Below are positions 23,939-33,917 of a stretch of DNA of 64,000 nucleotides, piece by piece (positions within the stretch are counted from its first letter, which is position 1; every line of letters starts with the position of its first letter). The stretch lies in the NCBI RefSeq assembly GCF_023856365.1, contig NC_064540.1, positions 1,054,001 through 1,118,000 on the forward strand. Reading direction: 5' to 3'. The notes beneath the pieces were generated by a model that saw only the letters and a program-made list of their open reading frames with translations, was not told the origin of the DNA and did no database searches. The DNA comes from Brienomyrus brachyistius. Its lineage: Eukaryota; Chordata; Actinopteri; Osteoglossiformes; Mormyridae. A program made the translations under genes and the position numbers.

Positions 23939-24307
23939 TGTCATAGCAGTGTCTATCGTGTCTTAAGAGACAAAAGACAAGAAGGCAGACATTTAAGTGC
24001 ATAAAGGGGGCTTATTGGAACTTAAAAGAACAGGGATGGAAATGAAGTGGACCACAAAGGGATCAGAATCAGGTAGACTTAGGATCAGGAAGGGCTCAGG
24101 CAAGAGCGGGGTTTGATATTAATGACAGAACTGGGGAACACAGGACTGGGAAGCACTATATATAACACTGATGAGGGAACAAATGAGTGGCAGCTGGAGT
24201 GATTAACACAAGGGCAGGAATGAGAGGTAACACAAGCGATTAACAGGTTTTGCTCATTAGGGTCACGCTGGGCAGGAAACAGGAGGGTCAGGTGGGCAGG
24301 GCGTGAC
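23939..24307 (-). mobile_element. Probable solo LTR (Gypsy-like), degraded end
   Basis: Read on the minus strand it begins GTCACGCCCTGCCC, has a TATA box (TTATATATAG), an AATAAG signal and ends GCTATGACA, the same architecture as the other LTRs here. GTGAC precedes the left end, and the right boundary reads GGGCGTGACTG. A small deletion may have merged the LTR end with the target duplication. Boundaries are approximate. Confidence 0.6.
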
Positions 24308-24524
24308 TGTTTCTATATGCTAATTGCATTTTTAAATGTTAGCGCTCTTCAAAAATGTATAAGATTAATTTTATATAAAAGATAAAAACAGTGTCACACT
24401 CACACTAATCACAAGAAAATGTCACACCAGGATTCACAAAGCTCCACAAAACACTTAATAACTTACGTGTATATTTATTTAACATATGTTTTTTGTTCAA
24501 AATGACACGAATGAGGATTGTAGA

Positions 24525-24650
24525 GAAGGGCCAACCATTGTCCCTGGAGAAATTGTGTTTAATGACCCCGTTCTTTTGGCAATGGGATTTGAACTCACAA
24601 CCTTCCAGTCTTGGACACAGAGCCTTAAGTCACAGAGCCACACACTACAT
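24525..24650 (-). repeat. SINE-like remnant, minus strand
   Basis: GGGATTTGAACTCACAACCT (complement of a tRNA B-box) and AAGTCACAGAGCCACACAC head. Confidence 0.45.
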
Positions 24651-24779
24651 AAGATTGCCCACCTTCTGTGTTATTCACATTTTTTGCAATCAAAATTCAG
24701 AAAGCGAAGGACATATATGACAATTGACTTCAATTTTTTCGTCCAGAATAAGTTTTGAGAGCTACGGTGAATAACAATG

Positions 24780-24909
24780 CCTCACAAGGTTGGGGTTTGA
24801 GTCCCACTTGAGCTTTAGTTTACCTGTTCTCCCTGTGTCACATGCAGGTCCTCCCGTCCTCCAGAGACATATGGTAACTGCCATTTCTAAATTGCCAAAA
24901 GTATATAAT

Positions 24910-24976
<67 letters not shown>

Positions 24977-25075
24977 ACTGGAATTCCATGCAGGGTTTAA
25001 CCTCAGTTTGACTCCTATACGGCCTGAGATAGACTCCCTGCCCCATATGACCCTGACCAGGACAATCGGTTGCAA
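24780..25075 (+). repeat. Diverged V-SINE with an expanded (TG)n tract
   Basis: GGTTGGGGTTTGAGTCCCAC (B-box), CTGTTCTCCCTGTGTC and CTAAATTGCCAAAAG are followed by a 64-bp TG run where the consensus has a short GTGTGTG, then the 3' part (GACTCCCTGCCCC, GACCCTGACCAGGA). Confidence 0.65.
24912..24975. repeat. (TG)32 microsatellite
   Basis: Uninterrupted TG dinucleotide run inside a diverged V-SINE. Confidence 0.95.
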
Positions 25076-25146
25076 GTTGAATGGAAATGCATTTGATTTG
25101 GATTTACTTTCAGGAGTAATATACTCATACAGTGTATAGTACTGCA

Positions 25147-25160
25147 CCGCCATCTATTGG
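25147..25160 (-). promoter_or_regulatory. Weaker candidate CTCF site
   Basis: The minus strand reads CCAATAGATGGCGG, one mismatch from the core at position 4. Confidence 0.25.
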
Positions 25161-25439
25161 TAGAAATGGAAAATACAAAAACACAATAGTGCATTTCCAG
25201 AAAAAAACGAATTGGTTTAAATGGTTGGAGTCTGAATGAAAATGAGTTTGCTCCAAACACAATGGAAAACCACTGACTGTTTTAAGATAATATACCTATG
25301 AAGAACCATGTTGTAGAAGTTACTGCAGGTCAATGGATAAATTAAGCTTATCTGTTGAATTGGAAAATGCGCTTCGTTCTCATATTCATGATTGTGTAAT
25401 GTCTCTGCCAAAAGATTGCAGGGAGTACCCTAGCACTGT

Positions 25440-25672
25440 CCCTAAATATCCATCCATCTTCCCAAACTGCTTATCCAGCACAGAGTCGCAATGTGAGTCG
25501 GGATCCTGGATCCTATCCCAGCCAACAAAGTGCGGAGATCTGCTCTACCAGTGGGCGCGCGGGTACACGCGCTCGCTCAAACGCAAGCGGCGCTTAATCT
25601 AAGGAACCAGTTCAACATACGGTCGAACCTACGACCTTGAACATGTGAAGCTACAGTGCTATCCACCATTAA
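25440..25672 (-). repeat. Diverged V-SINE fragment, minus strand
   Basis: ATCCATCTTCCCAAACTGCT, CCTATCCCAGCCAAC at the left, and ACGACCTTGAACATGTGAAG near the right. Confidence 0.5.
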
Positions 25673-27792
25673 TCATTTTCCTTTTAACCCATCATATATT
25701 GTATTCAATATATTAATCATTATGCAAAAGAAATATTTTCAGAATATTTTATTAAAAAAACAGATTTATAGCAGCATCAGGGATTTTTTAATTTAGCTTC
25801 TTTGTTATGCGGCAAGTATTTTTCCTGTGTAAAAACAGCAAAGAAACCTAACCTGGATTTTAAAAAGCAAAATGCCAATTTTTAATATGCACGTGTTATC
25901 AGGTTAGTAAGATTAAAGCGCTGCGCTCTATTCAGTAGCCTAGGCCTAGTTAATTATGAAAATTTGGGGGGTGGGGTAAAAAAAGAATCGAATGAGCTCT
26001 ACAAAGATTCATAAGCGTATCGGCAATTCGTTTTACTAGATATCAGTCACAATTTTAATTTACTGGCAGTGTAGGCAGAGATAACGCGTTTAAACCCCGA
26101 AATCGTGCTAAATGTTCTCAATTTTGGTTTACTCGCATGCATTATTAGGCATGCCTCCTTAACAAACTAGGAAAGGCTGAATGTGCAAATTCTAATTACG
26201 CATTTTACTTGAAATTGTTTTGGAAGAAAACCCCAGTGTAATGTGCATGCCAGACAATTAAAATATTTGAACAGTCTTAATGCGTTTTAGCTGATGTAAT
26301 GCGAGTATGCATAATGGCACTGTTGCGAGAAGAACTTAGCAGGGTTCTGACCCCGTTTTTGTAAATATTAATAGAAAATGACAGTCGCGTTAGCGCCACC
26401 TGGTGGTATAACGCCCGTTTGCGGGCCGAGACCCTGACCAGAAATCAGTCGCACGTCCAGGAATCTTTGTGGCGTTCGGGCTTTGTTCGCTTGATTAAAG
26501 TACCGTTTTATGGATGTAGAAAGCGTGATTTGAAATTACTGAAATCGTTTTACAGCTTCTCATACATTAAGAAAAGTCCTTTTATGAGTTACTGCTGGCT
26601 ACATTGAAGCGGTGGCGATAAAGCTAATGCTATTATAAGCTGCTATCGCAGTCTCCGGTGACTGAATCTCTGCCAGTCTTATCTTATTGGTACTCTCAAA
26701 TCCCTGTAAATAATACCACAGCGGGCCCCAGTTATGTTCGAAATCCAAAGCACTTTGTTTTTCTGACAAATAAATGCTTTAACGGAAAATAAATAAATAA
26801 ATAAATAAAAGAAGTGTGCTTTTTTTTGCAAATGTAGTGTAGATGATGTGTCATTGGTACATCCTGAGGTGGCACAAACAGCGGTATGATAGCAATTATG
26901 TCTGGATAAAAAAAGCAATAAATTGTTTTCAGCTTTAATAATATCATCTATTATGCTTCCTTATGTGTTTCCTTTAAATAACTCAGTGTGACCCAGCCAT
27001 GAGATTGGTTGCTATGGAGAGAAATGCCAAAGAAACCTGAATTACATGATGATTGTGCACAATATCTTAATGAGAGAGCTGTTGGAGCAGTTCAGAAAAG
27101 GTCATTTTAATCCTAGCTAGGGACTTAGCAATAAAAGCCTGTGTTGAATCAATTTCCCCTTTGCCCCTGTGTAGGAACACAAAGGGGAACACATTCACTC
27201 CTCTGCAGAAAGCATCTGCGAAGGTTCTCTGTCAAAACCAGAAGTAAAAGCTTAAAAACGGTCTTTTTTTAGCCAATAGAAATAGTAAAACCTCCTTTTG
27301 CAGGAATTATATGGGAGAAAATGTGTTAAACTGAAAACTGCTAAGACAATGGCTCAGATTTGAGGAAAGGCAGCTGATGAATCTACCTTTAAGCTGGTAC
27401 ACAGCAAGCTAATGCAAAAAACTAGCACCAACCAAGTCAACGAACGGCTCCCTCCAATCAGCCGCCATTGGCTCCCATCGGTTGTGAATATTTGCGCTGG
27501 GTCAGACTGACCCAGGTGACGGTTCACATTCAGGACAATCAGAGAACTCAGCTTCAACAACTAGCTTTGATGCCAATTCAACATGCTGAATCAGCCCAAC
27601 CAATCACATGACTTGCTCCTGCCTCCCCTGGTTGCTTGAACCCACCTCCTCTACAATCTGATTGGCTATCTCTCTGAACCAATCATTTTTCCTTCTGCCT
27701 TCAGAATGTTTCTATGTAAAACTTCCACACGCATTTTTTTAAGACTCTTCGAAAAGCAGCAACACATGAATATTATTGGTTGAGGAAGCAAG
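25673..27792. other. Intergenic, CCAAT-rich toward the LTR element
   Basis: 25,700-27,400 is AT-rich with a CTCF-like site (26,393) and (AAAT)n at about 26,785-26,808. 27,454-27,779 contains six CCAAT/ATTGG pentamers. No coding exon recognised. Confidence 0.45.
26393..26406 (-). promoter_or_regulatory. Candidate CTCF site
   Basis: The minus strand reads CCACCAGGTGGCGC, a full match to the CTCF core (CCASYAGRKGGC). Sequence match only. Confidence 0.4.
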
Positions 27793-28089
27793 TGTCACGG
27801 GACGCTGGAAGCCGGTAAGGCGAACAGGCAGGCGAGCAGTCAGGAAGCAGGCAGACAGCCGAATTACGGGGCAAACTGGGGTTTTAATAAGGGAATCGGG
27901 GGAACGGGTAGCAGGGAACATCTGACGTGACTAACATCAATGACAGACACTGGATTAGTACACAACAGGAACTTAAATACAAGAAACAAGGCAACAGGAA
28001 ACAAGACACGACTGGGCACGATCAGGAAATCACACGTGGGTAATTAGGGGGCGTGGCACACACGAGGAGCGGACGGAGCGGGCGTCACA
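27793..28089 (-). repeat. 3' LTR of the non-autonomous element
   Basis: Same length as its partner and identical except for one base. It is preceded, on the minus strand, by the polypurine tract at about 28091-28105. The left flank is the TSD GCAAG. Confidence 0.9.
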
Positions 28090-28259
28090 GAACCCCCCCC
28101 CCAAAGGCGCGCTACACCGGGCGCGCCCGGGAGGAGGCGAAGGACGGGACGAGACCGGGAAACCAGAACCTGAAAGACAAGGGCAAAAAAAATCAACGGG
28201 GAACAGGGAACAAGACAGACAGGCAAAACTGACAAAGAGGCAGGAGCCAGGACAGGACA

Positions 28260-30455
28260 CTACACAAGACAGGAAAGGCCGACAGACAGACCAGGAAGGG
28301 AGAAACAGAGGGAACAGGCGGAACAAAAGGAGCGGGAGTGACGGGAGGGAACGACGGGAAACCAGGAACAGAGCGGGGCAGAACAAAGGCAGGAGGAGGA
28401 ACAAGGACAGGCGGGACAGAGACAGGAAAGAAGGGAGAGAAGGAGGAGGAAGGAAGGGGGCCCCTCGGGAGCTGCTGCAGCGCGGTCAGGAACAGGAGCT
28501 GGCTGCAGTGGGGGCGCCTGCCCGGGAGCTGCAGCAAATGGCTGCAGTGGGGGCACCTGCCCGGGAGCTGCAGCAGGCGGCTGCAGAGGGGGCGCCTCTG
28601 CACGAACAGGAGCACGGTCAGGAACAGGAGCTAGCTGCAGTGGGGGCGCCTGCCCGGGAGCTGCAGCAGGCGGCTGCAGTGGGGGCGCCTGCCCGGGAGC
28701 TGCAGCAGGCGGCTGCAGTGGGGGCGCCTGCCCGGGAGCTGCAGCAGGCGGCTGCAGTGGGGGCGCCTCTGCAGGAACAGGAGCACGGTCAGGAACAGGA
28801 GCTGGCTGCAGTGGGGGCGCCTGCCCGGGAGCTGCAGCAGGTGGCTGCAGTGGGGGCGCCTGCCCGGGAGCTGCAGCAGGCGGCTGCAGAGGGGGCGCCT
28901 CTGCAGGAACAGGAGCACGGTCAGGAACAGGAGCGCAGTCAGGGACAGGAGCTGCAGCAGGTGACTGCAGTGGGGGCGCCTGCCCTGGAACTGCAGCAGG
29001 TGACTGCAGTGGGGGCGCCTGCCCTAGAGCTGCAGCAGGCGGCTGCAGTGGGGGCGCCTGCCCTGGAGCTGCAGCAGGCGGCTGCCGTGGAGGCGCCTGC
29101 CCGGGAGCTGCAGCAGGCGGCTGCAGAGGGGGCACCTCTGCAGGAACAGGTGCGCGGTCAGGAACAGGAGCTGGTTGCAGTGAGGGCGCCTGCCCGGGAG
29201 CTGCAGCAGGCGGCTGCAGTGGGGGCGCCTGCCCGGGAGCTGCAGCAGGCGGCTGCAGTGGGGGCGCCTGCCCGGGAGCTGCAGCAGGCGGCTGCAGAGG
29301 GGGCGCCTGCCCGGGAGCTGCAGCAGGCGGCTGCAGAGGGGGCGCCTCTGCAGGAACAGGAGCTTGCTGCAGTGGGGGCGCCTGCCCGGGAGCTGCAGGT
29401 TGCTGCAGTGGGGGCGCCTGCCCGGGAGCTGCAGCAGGTTGCTGCAGTGGGGGCGCCTGCCCGGGAGCTGCAGCAGGCGGAGGGAGCTGTGCAGGCAGCG
29501 AAGGCGGCTGCGCAGGCGGCGGCGGCTGCACGGCAGCGGGGTCCGCCGGCAATGGCGGTAACGAAGGCGGCTGCTCGGCCTGAGCAGGGGCTGCAGGCAC
29601 AGGGGTTGCCTGCTCGGCCTGAGCAGGGGCTGCAGGCACAGGGGTTGCCTGCTCGGCCTGAGCACGGGCTGCAGGCACAGGGGTTGCCTGCTCGGCCTGA
29701 GCACGGGCTGCAGGCACAGGGGTTGCCTGCTCGGCCTGAGCACGGGCTGCAGGCACAGGGGTTGCCTGCTCAGTCAGAGGCGGTGGCGGGACTGGCAAGT
29801 CCTGCGCGGGCAAGACGAGCGTGGCCCCTTTAAATCGTCGGGGTATTCGCGGGATGACATCTCGCACCGCGCTGGCCCCCTTATTGGCCAGTCGTTCGGG
29901 CCGGAAGTAATACCGCTCGAGAGGCGGTGGTAGGTCCGTAGCGGTGGGCTGCTCTCTCCGGATGGGGAAAGCCGGCTGCGCTAGCAGCGGTGCAGCGCCG
30001 GTGAAGGGAAGACTGACCGGGCAGTCCTCCAGTTCCCTGGTCGCATGGGCAGCGGGAACGAGCGCGCACGCTCCCAGGTTTATAGACGGGGCGACCGCTG
30101 GCGACTTCGTCCTTTTCTTTTTCCGCCGGGTTTTGGTGCTGGCAGGAGGCTGCACCCTCTCCGTTAGGACGGACAACGGGGACCCAGCTTCCGTGCCTTG
30201 TGGTACAGCTAGCCCAAGTCTCCGCTCCATGAGACGCTGGGCTAGCTGCTGGAGGCAAGCACGTACCTCCTCCAGGAGGTGCTCGCTCTCCGGTGGAGGC
30301 CTCTCCATCAGGAGATCAGCGCCGCGATTGGCGAACTCCAAAGCCAGAGGATCCTCCTGGACCTCTGGCTGGTTCAACCAATAATAGGTCTCTTGCAGCA
30401 GACCGAGATGCTGCTCCTCGGTCTGCTGCCGCGCCTCCTTGGTTCGGTCTGTCAT
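28260..30455 (-). CDS. Proline/alanine/glutamine-rich repeat protein of the LTR element (731 aa)
   Basis: Unrecognised protein, the only long sense ORF in the element. I chose M at 30455, reading MTDRTKEARQQTEEQHLG, because the in-frame ATG at 30539 lies inside the LTR. The chosen start is 2 bp from the LTR end. Residues 1-100 are charged and probably helical (TEEQHLGLLQETYYWLN, LLEEVRACLQQLAQRLMERR). A basic patch KTRRKKKRTK lies near residue 110. A spacer with YYFRPERLANKG and RDVIPRIPRRFKG follows. Next come five copies of a 13-residue unit (EQATPVPAARAQA) and then about eighteen of another 13-residue unit (PPLQPPAAAPGQA), interrupted by APVPDRAPVPAEA spacers. The C-terminus is Leu/Ser/Cys-rich and hydrophobic. 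There are no CCHC zinc knuckles, protease or RT motifs. A gag-like structural role is possible but unproven; the repeats could also tolerate drift with little function. Confidence 0.6.
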   Translation of the reverse strand: MTDRTKEARQQTEEQHLGLLQETYYWLNQPEVQEDPLALEFANRGADLLMERPPPESEHLLEEVRACLQQLAQRLMERRLGLAVPQGTEAGSPLSVLTERVQPPASTKTRRKKKRTKSPAVAPSINLGACALVPAAHATRELEDCPVSLPFTGAAPLLAQPAFPIRREQPTATDLPPPLERYYFRPERLANKGASAVRDVIPRIPRRFKGATLVLPAQDLPVPPPPLTEQATPVPAARAQAEQATPVPAARAQAEQATPVPAARAQAEQATPVPAAPAQAEQATPVPAAPAQAEQPPSLPPLPADPAAVQPPPPAQPPSLPAQLPPPAAAPGQAPPLQQPAAAPGQAPPLQQPAAPGQAPPLQQAPVPAEAPPLQPPAAAPGQAPPLQPPAAAPGQAPPLQPPAAAPGQAPPLQPPAAAPGQAPSLQPAPVPDRAPVPAEVPPLQPPAAAPGQAPPRQPPAAAPGQAPPLQPPAAALGQAPPLQSPAAVPGQAPPLQSPAAAPVPDCAPVPDRAPVPAEAPPLQPPAAAPGQAPPLQPPAAAPGQAPPLQPAPVPDRAPVPAEAPPLQPPAAAPGQAPPLQPPAAAPGQAPPLQPPAAAPGQAPPLQLAPVPDRAPVRAEAPPLQPPAAAPGQVPPLQPFAAAPGQAPPLQPAPVPDRAAAAPEGPPSFLLLLSLLSCLCPACPCSSSCLCSAPLCSWFPVVPSRHSRSFCSACSLCFSLPGLSVGLSCLV
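28499..29481. repeat. 39-bp tandem array (about 18 units) inside the LTR element ORF
   Basis: Units of 39 bp, whose core is GCCCGGGAGCTGCAGCAGG on the plus strand, encode PPLQPPAAAPGQA on the minus strand. Variant spacers containing GGAACAGGAGC interrupt them. The array is GC-rich and lacks stop codons in several frames, which creates long spurious antisense ORFs. Confidence 0.9.
29569..29775. repeat. Second 39-bp tandem array (5 units), unrelated in sequence
   Basis: Five near-perfect 39-bp units (core CTGCAGGCACAGGGGTTGCC on the plus strand) encode EQATPVPAARAQA on the minus strand. The period equals that of the neighbouring array although the unit sequences differ. Confidence 0.9.
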
Positions 30456-30457
30456 TC

Positions 30458-30754
30458 TGTCACGGGACGCTGGAAGCCGGTAAGGCGAACAGGCAGGCGA
30501 GCAGTCAGGAAGCAGGCAGACAGCCGAATTACGGGGCAAACTGGGGTTTTAATAAGGGAATCGGGGGAACGGGTAGCAGGGAACATCTGACGTGACTAAC
30601 ATCAATGACAGACACTGGATTAGTACACAACAGGAACTTAAATACAAGAAACAAGGCAACAAGAAACAAGACACGACTGGGCACGATCAGGAAATCACAC
30701 GTGGGTAATTAGGGGGCGTGGCACACACGAGGAGCGGACGGAGCGGGCGTCACA
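30458..30754 (-). repeat. 5' LTR of the non-autonomous element
   Basis: This is the 5' LTR by orientation. On the minus strand a TATA-like TATTTAA lies at 30638-30644 and an ATTAAA poly(A)-type signal at 30546-30551. The right flank is the TSD GCAAG. Confidence 0.9.
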
Positions 30755-30919
30755 GCAAGAAAAAGAAATTATATTGGTTTAAGTATGCAACCAGTTAATA
30801 GTGTTATTAAACATAAAAGCAAGGCAACACAGGGGCTACGTGGAAAGCTCTGTAGCCTCATGTTTTTGGGGATGGGGGACAAAATATTGCTTCTGACTCT
30901 GCATGATTAGTGTGTCCAT

Positions 30920-31112
30920 GTGCATACAGGTTCCCTCCCACAGTCCAAAACCATTGGCTTGGTGAGGTGTCTCTAAAATTGCCCATAGTATATGTGAGCA
31001 TTTGCCCTGTGATACTTGCATCCTGTCCAGGATGTCTAGTGCCCTGTGCTTGCTGGAATGGGCTCCAGGCTCACTACAACCCCTCACTGGATAAGCACTT
31101 ATGGAAGATGGA
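30920..31112 (+). repeat. V-SINE 3' half, plus strand
   Basis: TTCCCTCCCACAGTCCAAAA, CTAAAATTGCCCATAG, ATGGGCTCCAGGC and GGATAAGCACTTATGG in consensus order, ending GATGGATG. Confidence 0.7.
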
Positions 31113-31906
31113 TGTTCTGGAAGTATTGTATGCTCAGTGTGCTTTATGTTTTGTCATCCCACCCCTTCGTGATTTGACAGACACAGAGAGCTGTGTCATT
31201 CCTGCATGTATGTGAACTACATCGACACGTGTGGATTCATATTTTCAAAGAGTTCGCTGACATTTGTGAGACCCCTGGAAAACAGGCCAAATAGTTTATA
31301 TGTCTATATAAGCTCTAAAACACTGACTGGCAAATTCACCACCAAATGTTTTCTGCAGTTTAGAAATATTGCAAGACTAGCATGTATTTCATCAGCTCCC
31401 TGCAGTATTGCAGTGCTTGCACTGGAGAAATTCCAAGTCACATTTTTTTGCACTGTACAGACTTCAAAATACAGAAAAAAAAACTTTTAAATTCCATGAC
31501 AGAAATACGCTCATTTTCAACTCCATTTTTAATCTATTGCTAACGTGGTCTTAAGCGACACTGCAATGTCTGCCCTCTATATACCTACTGACAGATTACC
31601 GTACACAAGCTAGAATGTATACTCTACAGGGTGAAGGCTTCTTAACATTCTGCAAACAGTAAATAATGCAAAGGTAGCAGGACGGGAGAATTTTCAGAAG
31701 TACCTCTAAAGCCAGGAACTTACTCCATCCCATTTAGCTAGAATTTTAGTTTTAAGATTTTTGTGTTGAACTAACCTAAATATTCAACCACAGGCATTTA
31801 TGCATAGTGGCTCATAGTGACAGTCATTTAGCAGATTCTTTTGCCCTAAACGCCATGCAAGTGACTCCCATAGGGCAGGGCCAGCCGGTCGCTGGAGCAA
31901 TTGGTG

Positions 31907-32105
31907 TTTATAATAATAATAATCGATACTTTTATTGTCCCCGTAGGGAAATTGTCTTTACGCCTCCCACAACTTCCTCTTTTTTCATAGAGGAAGTTGT
32001 CTGTGAAGGGCTGCTTGATCAAGGGTCTAACTGTGATGTGATTATTCTTTTAACTCACAACCTCTCAGACTTAGGCACAGATGCTTACCCGGTCAAACTA
32101 TACAC
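31907..32105 (-). repeat. Related SINE copy
   Basis: (AAT)n then ACTTTTATTGTCCCCGTAGG, GTCTTTACGCCTCCCACAAC and TCATAGAGGAAGTTGTCTGT, matching the copy at 9.4 kb. The right half is diverged. Confidence 0.6.
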
Positions 32106-32109
32106 CGCC

Positions 32110-33402
32110 CAAAATATATGTTCCTCAGCACTTGGTTATTAAACCATGACTTGAAATATCTGTCTGTTTGTGTCAGTAGTACTCATGCAGCACCTCCTGG
32201 TCCTCTGATACAATTTCTGTGGGATAGCCATAATAAGGCAGTATGGTTCAGACAACCAAGAGGCCCACCCCCTATAAGACCCCCCTCTCCCCCATATATA
32301 AACTCTCTGCCTTTAATAAATAATTTTCTAAATAATGCATGTATTATGCAGTAACCAAATTTACTTGTTGATTAGCAAAATCTTGCAGTAACTGCACTGG
32401 AAATTACTGTGAGTAAAAATAAAAATCATTAAGACTTGAGCGGGTAAGTTATGTAAATTATGACATTGAGAGCTTAGTCTTCCACACATTTTTTTCCAGT
32501 ATTCATTTAGGCAGACTGGTGATTAAAAATAAACTTCTATTGGACTGTAAGACCCGTATAGAATCAAAACCTAAATATACATACAATGAATCAAACATTT
32601 TAAAATAAGTTATACGTAGATCAAAATGAATCAGGAAGTGATTTAGGAATTCTAAAATAACTTCAGGCATCTGAAAAAAGACCTCTTGTCGGTTTCAAGA
32701 TACACTTGAAATATTATATACACCTCAGTTATTTCCAGATCATTTTAAATATTCACGACCTTGAAATTATTCATAGATTCTTATAATTTATTAATTCCCA
32801 GGTATTTAATTTTAAAAGGAGCACAGTAAGATATTGTGACAGGTAGGCATTATCGGTGTCCTTTAAGATCCTATAAGAAAGCGGCTGTTCAAATGATTTA
32901 TTATCGGGAGCTGAACATCCAGCTCAGGGCTGGCCATATCTCTGCCGGCACATTCTAGACAAAAAGCCCACAGAAAACAGCGAATTCCTAAATATCATAC
33001 TTATATCTCAGGATAATAAATAAAGACAGTGAGCGGCATAACGGCGCTAACGGTAAGAAGCGCCACAAACTTAGGAAGTAACTCGGACACAGCCACTGAA
33101 ACATTAAAATAGAATCAAAGGGGTGTTCCACGAATTAGAATTTCTTACTTAGTTGGGTTAACTTAAGCTAGAAGTTATGATGGTCCTTACCTAAAGGCTT
33201 ATTGGACTATCATTACTTCAAGCTTAAATAAATCCAGCAAACTAAAAGGCACAGGCGGTGGGAAGGGCTGAAGTTAAGGTGAAGTTCTACCAATCAACAC
33301 GGGGTTTCCGGTCCCTAACATGAAAATATCTTAAGCTAATTTAAATATAGCTTGATTTTTTTACAGACATCATTAAAGGTTTTTTTAATGATAAGAAATA
33401 GA
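32110..33402. other. Intergenic between SINE and pigu promoter
   Basis: AT-rich. At 33,119 GGGGTGTTCCACGAATT resembles a Harbinger-type TIR, but no matching right end was found. No gene. Confidence 0.4.
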
Positions 33403-33548
33403 CAGAGGTCCAGAGAGTACAAATCCAGACCAAGATTTTGTTCCAACCAACCAGTTGAGTACTATGTGACTGTGACTCTTCCTGCTCAACCGGTTGGTTG
33501 GAACAAAATCTGGATTTGTACTCCCTGGACCTGAAATCTCCACCTCTG
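33403..33548. mobile_element. hAT-type hairpin MITE, copy 3 (upstream of pigu)
   Basis: Starts CAGAGGTCC and ends CCACCTCTG, with flanks GAAATAGA (33395-33402) and GAAACAGA (33549-33556), an 8-bp duplication with one mismatch. A few bases are missing near the left end compared with the other copies. Confidence 0.8.
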
Positions 33549-33780
33549 GAAACAGATATAACACCAAATATTTAAAGAGATATCTACCATTATAACACAT
33601 ATTATAACACAAACACCACTGCAAACATTAAATCCCAGTGATACTGATAACTTGACCCGTACCGAAATTAATATTGCAAACAGGTAATCGCATTATCACT
33701 TTCTCGCGTTAATTGTTCGGCTGCTCCTCTTCAGTTCATTCAAGAGGATCACAACACGCCCACCGTCGACGCCGCTTCTT

Positions 33781-33917
33781 ACAATTGTTCATGGTACTTG
33801 TAGTTTGATTGGGTTTCCGGTTTCATTGGTCTGTGTATAATAGTTGTTCCATAAGAACTTCAGTTTCCATAATGCTTAAGAAGGCATGGTGTGGAAGACG
33901 TCTTCCTCCCGGCGATG
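33781..33917 (+). promoter_or_regulatory. pigu: pigu proximal promoter / 5' leader
   Basis: No TATA box is evident. Two inverted CCAAT boxes (ATTGG at 33808-33812 and 33825-33829) lie about 90-110 bp upstream of the ATG, in a layout typical of TATA-less housekeeping promoters bound by NF-Y. The transcription start is not visible from sequence alone. Confidence 0.45.

Larger units (their letters stand above)
27793..30754 (-). mobile_element. Young non-autonomous LTR retrotransposon, complete with TSD
   Basis: Two direct repeats of 297 bp (27793-28089 and 30458-30754) start TGTCACGGG and end GGCGTCACA on the plus strand, giving TG...CA ends. They differ at a single base (GCAACAGG versus GCAACAAG). 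The element is flanked by a 5-bp target duplication GCAAG (27788-27792 and 30755-30759). Orientation is minus: a purine tract (TTTGGGGGGGGGGTT, read on the minus strand) sits next to the left copy, making that the 3' LTR. The LTRs also carry a TATA-like TATTTAAG and an ATTAAA on the minus strand. The internal region of 2,368 bp has one long ORF and no reverse transcriptase, integrase or protease. No tRNA-type primer site beginning TGG follows the 5' LTR. It must be mobilised in trans; the Gypsy-like LTR ends hint at the source. Confidence 0.93.

Noticed and set aside
28499..29775. CRISPR-like regular spacing
   Set aside because: Units are contiguous coding minisatellite copies without unique spacers, in a vertebrate genome.
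28508..29833. 441-codon plus-strand ORF opposite the LTR-element protein (GAPARELQQAAAV repeats)
   Set aside because: It is the antisense of a 39-bp array lacking stops in several frames. Element orientation (polypurine tract, TATA, poly(A)) is minus, so this is a by-product of the repeat composition.
30456..30539. Upstream in-frame ATG extending the LTR-element protein into the LTR
   Set aside because: The extra 28 residues are encoded by LTR sequence. The ATG just after the LTR is the simpler start.
33119..33320. Second Harbinger-type element starting GGGGTGTTCCACG
   Set aside because: Only one end resembles the TIR; no inverted partner found within several hundred bases.
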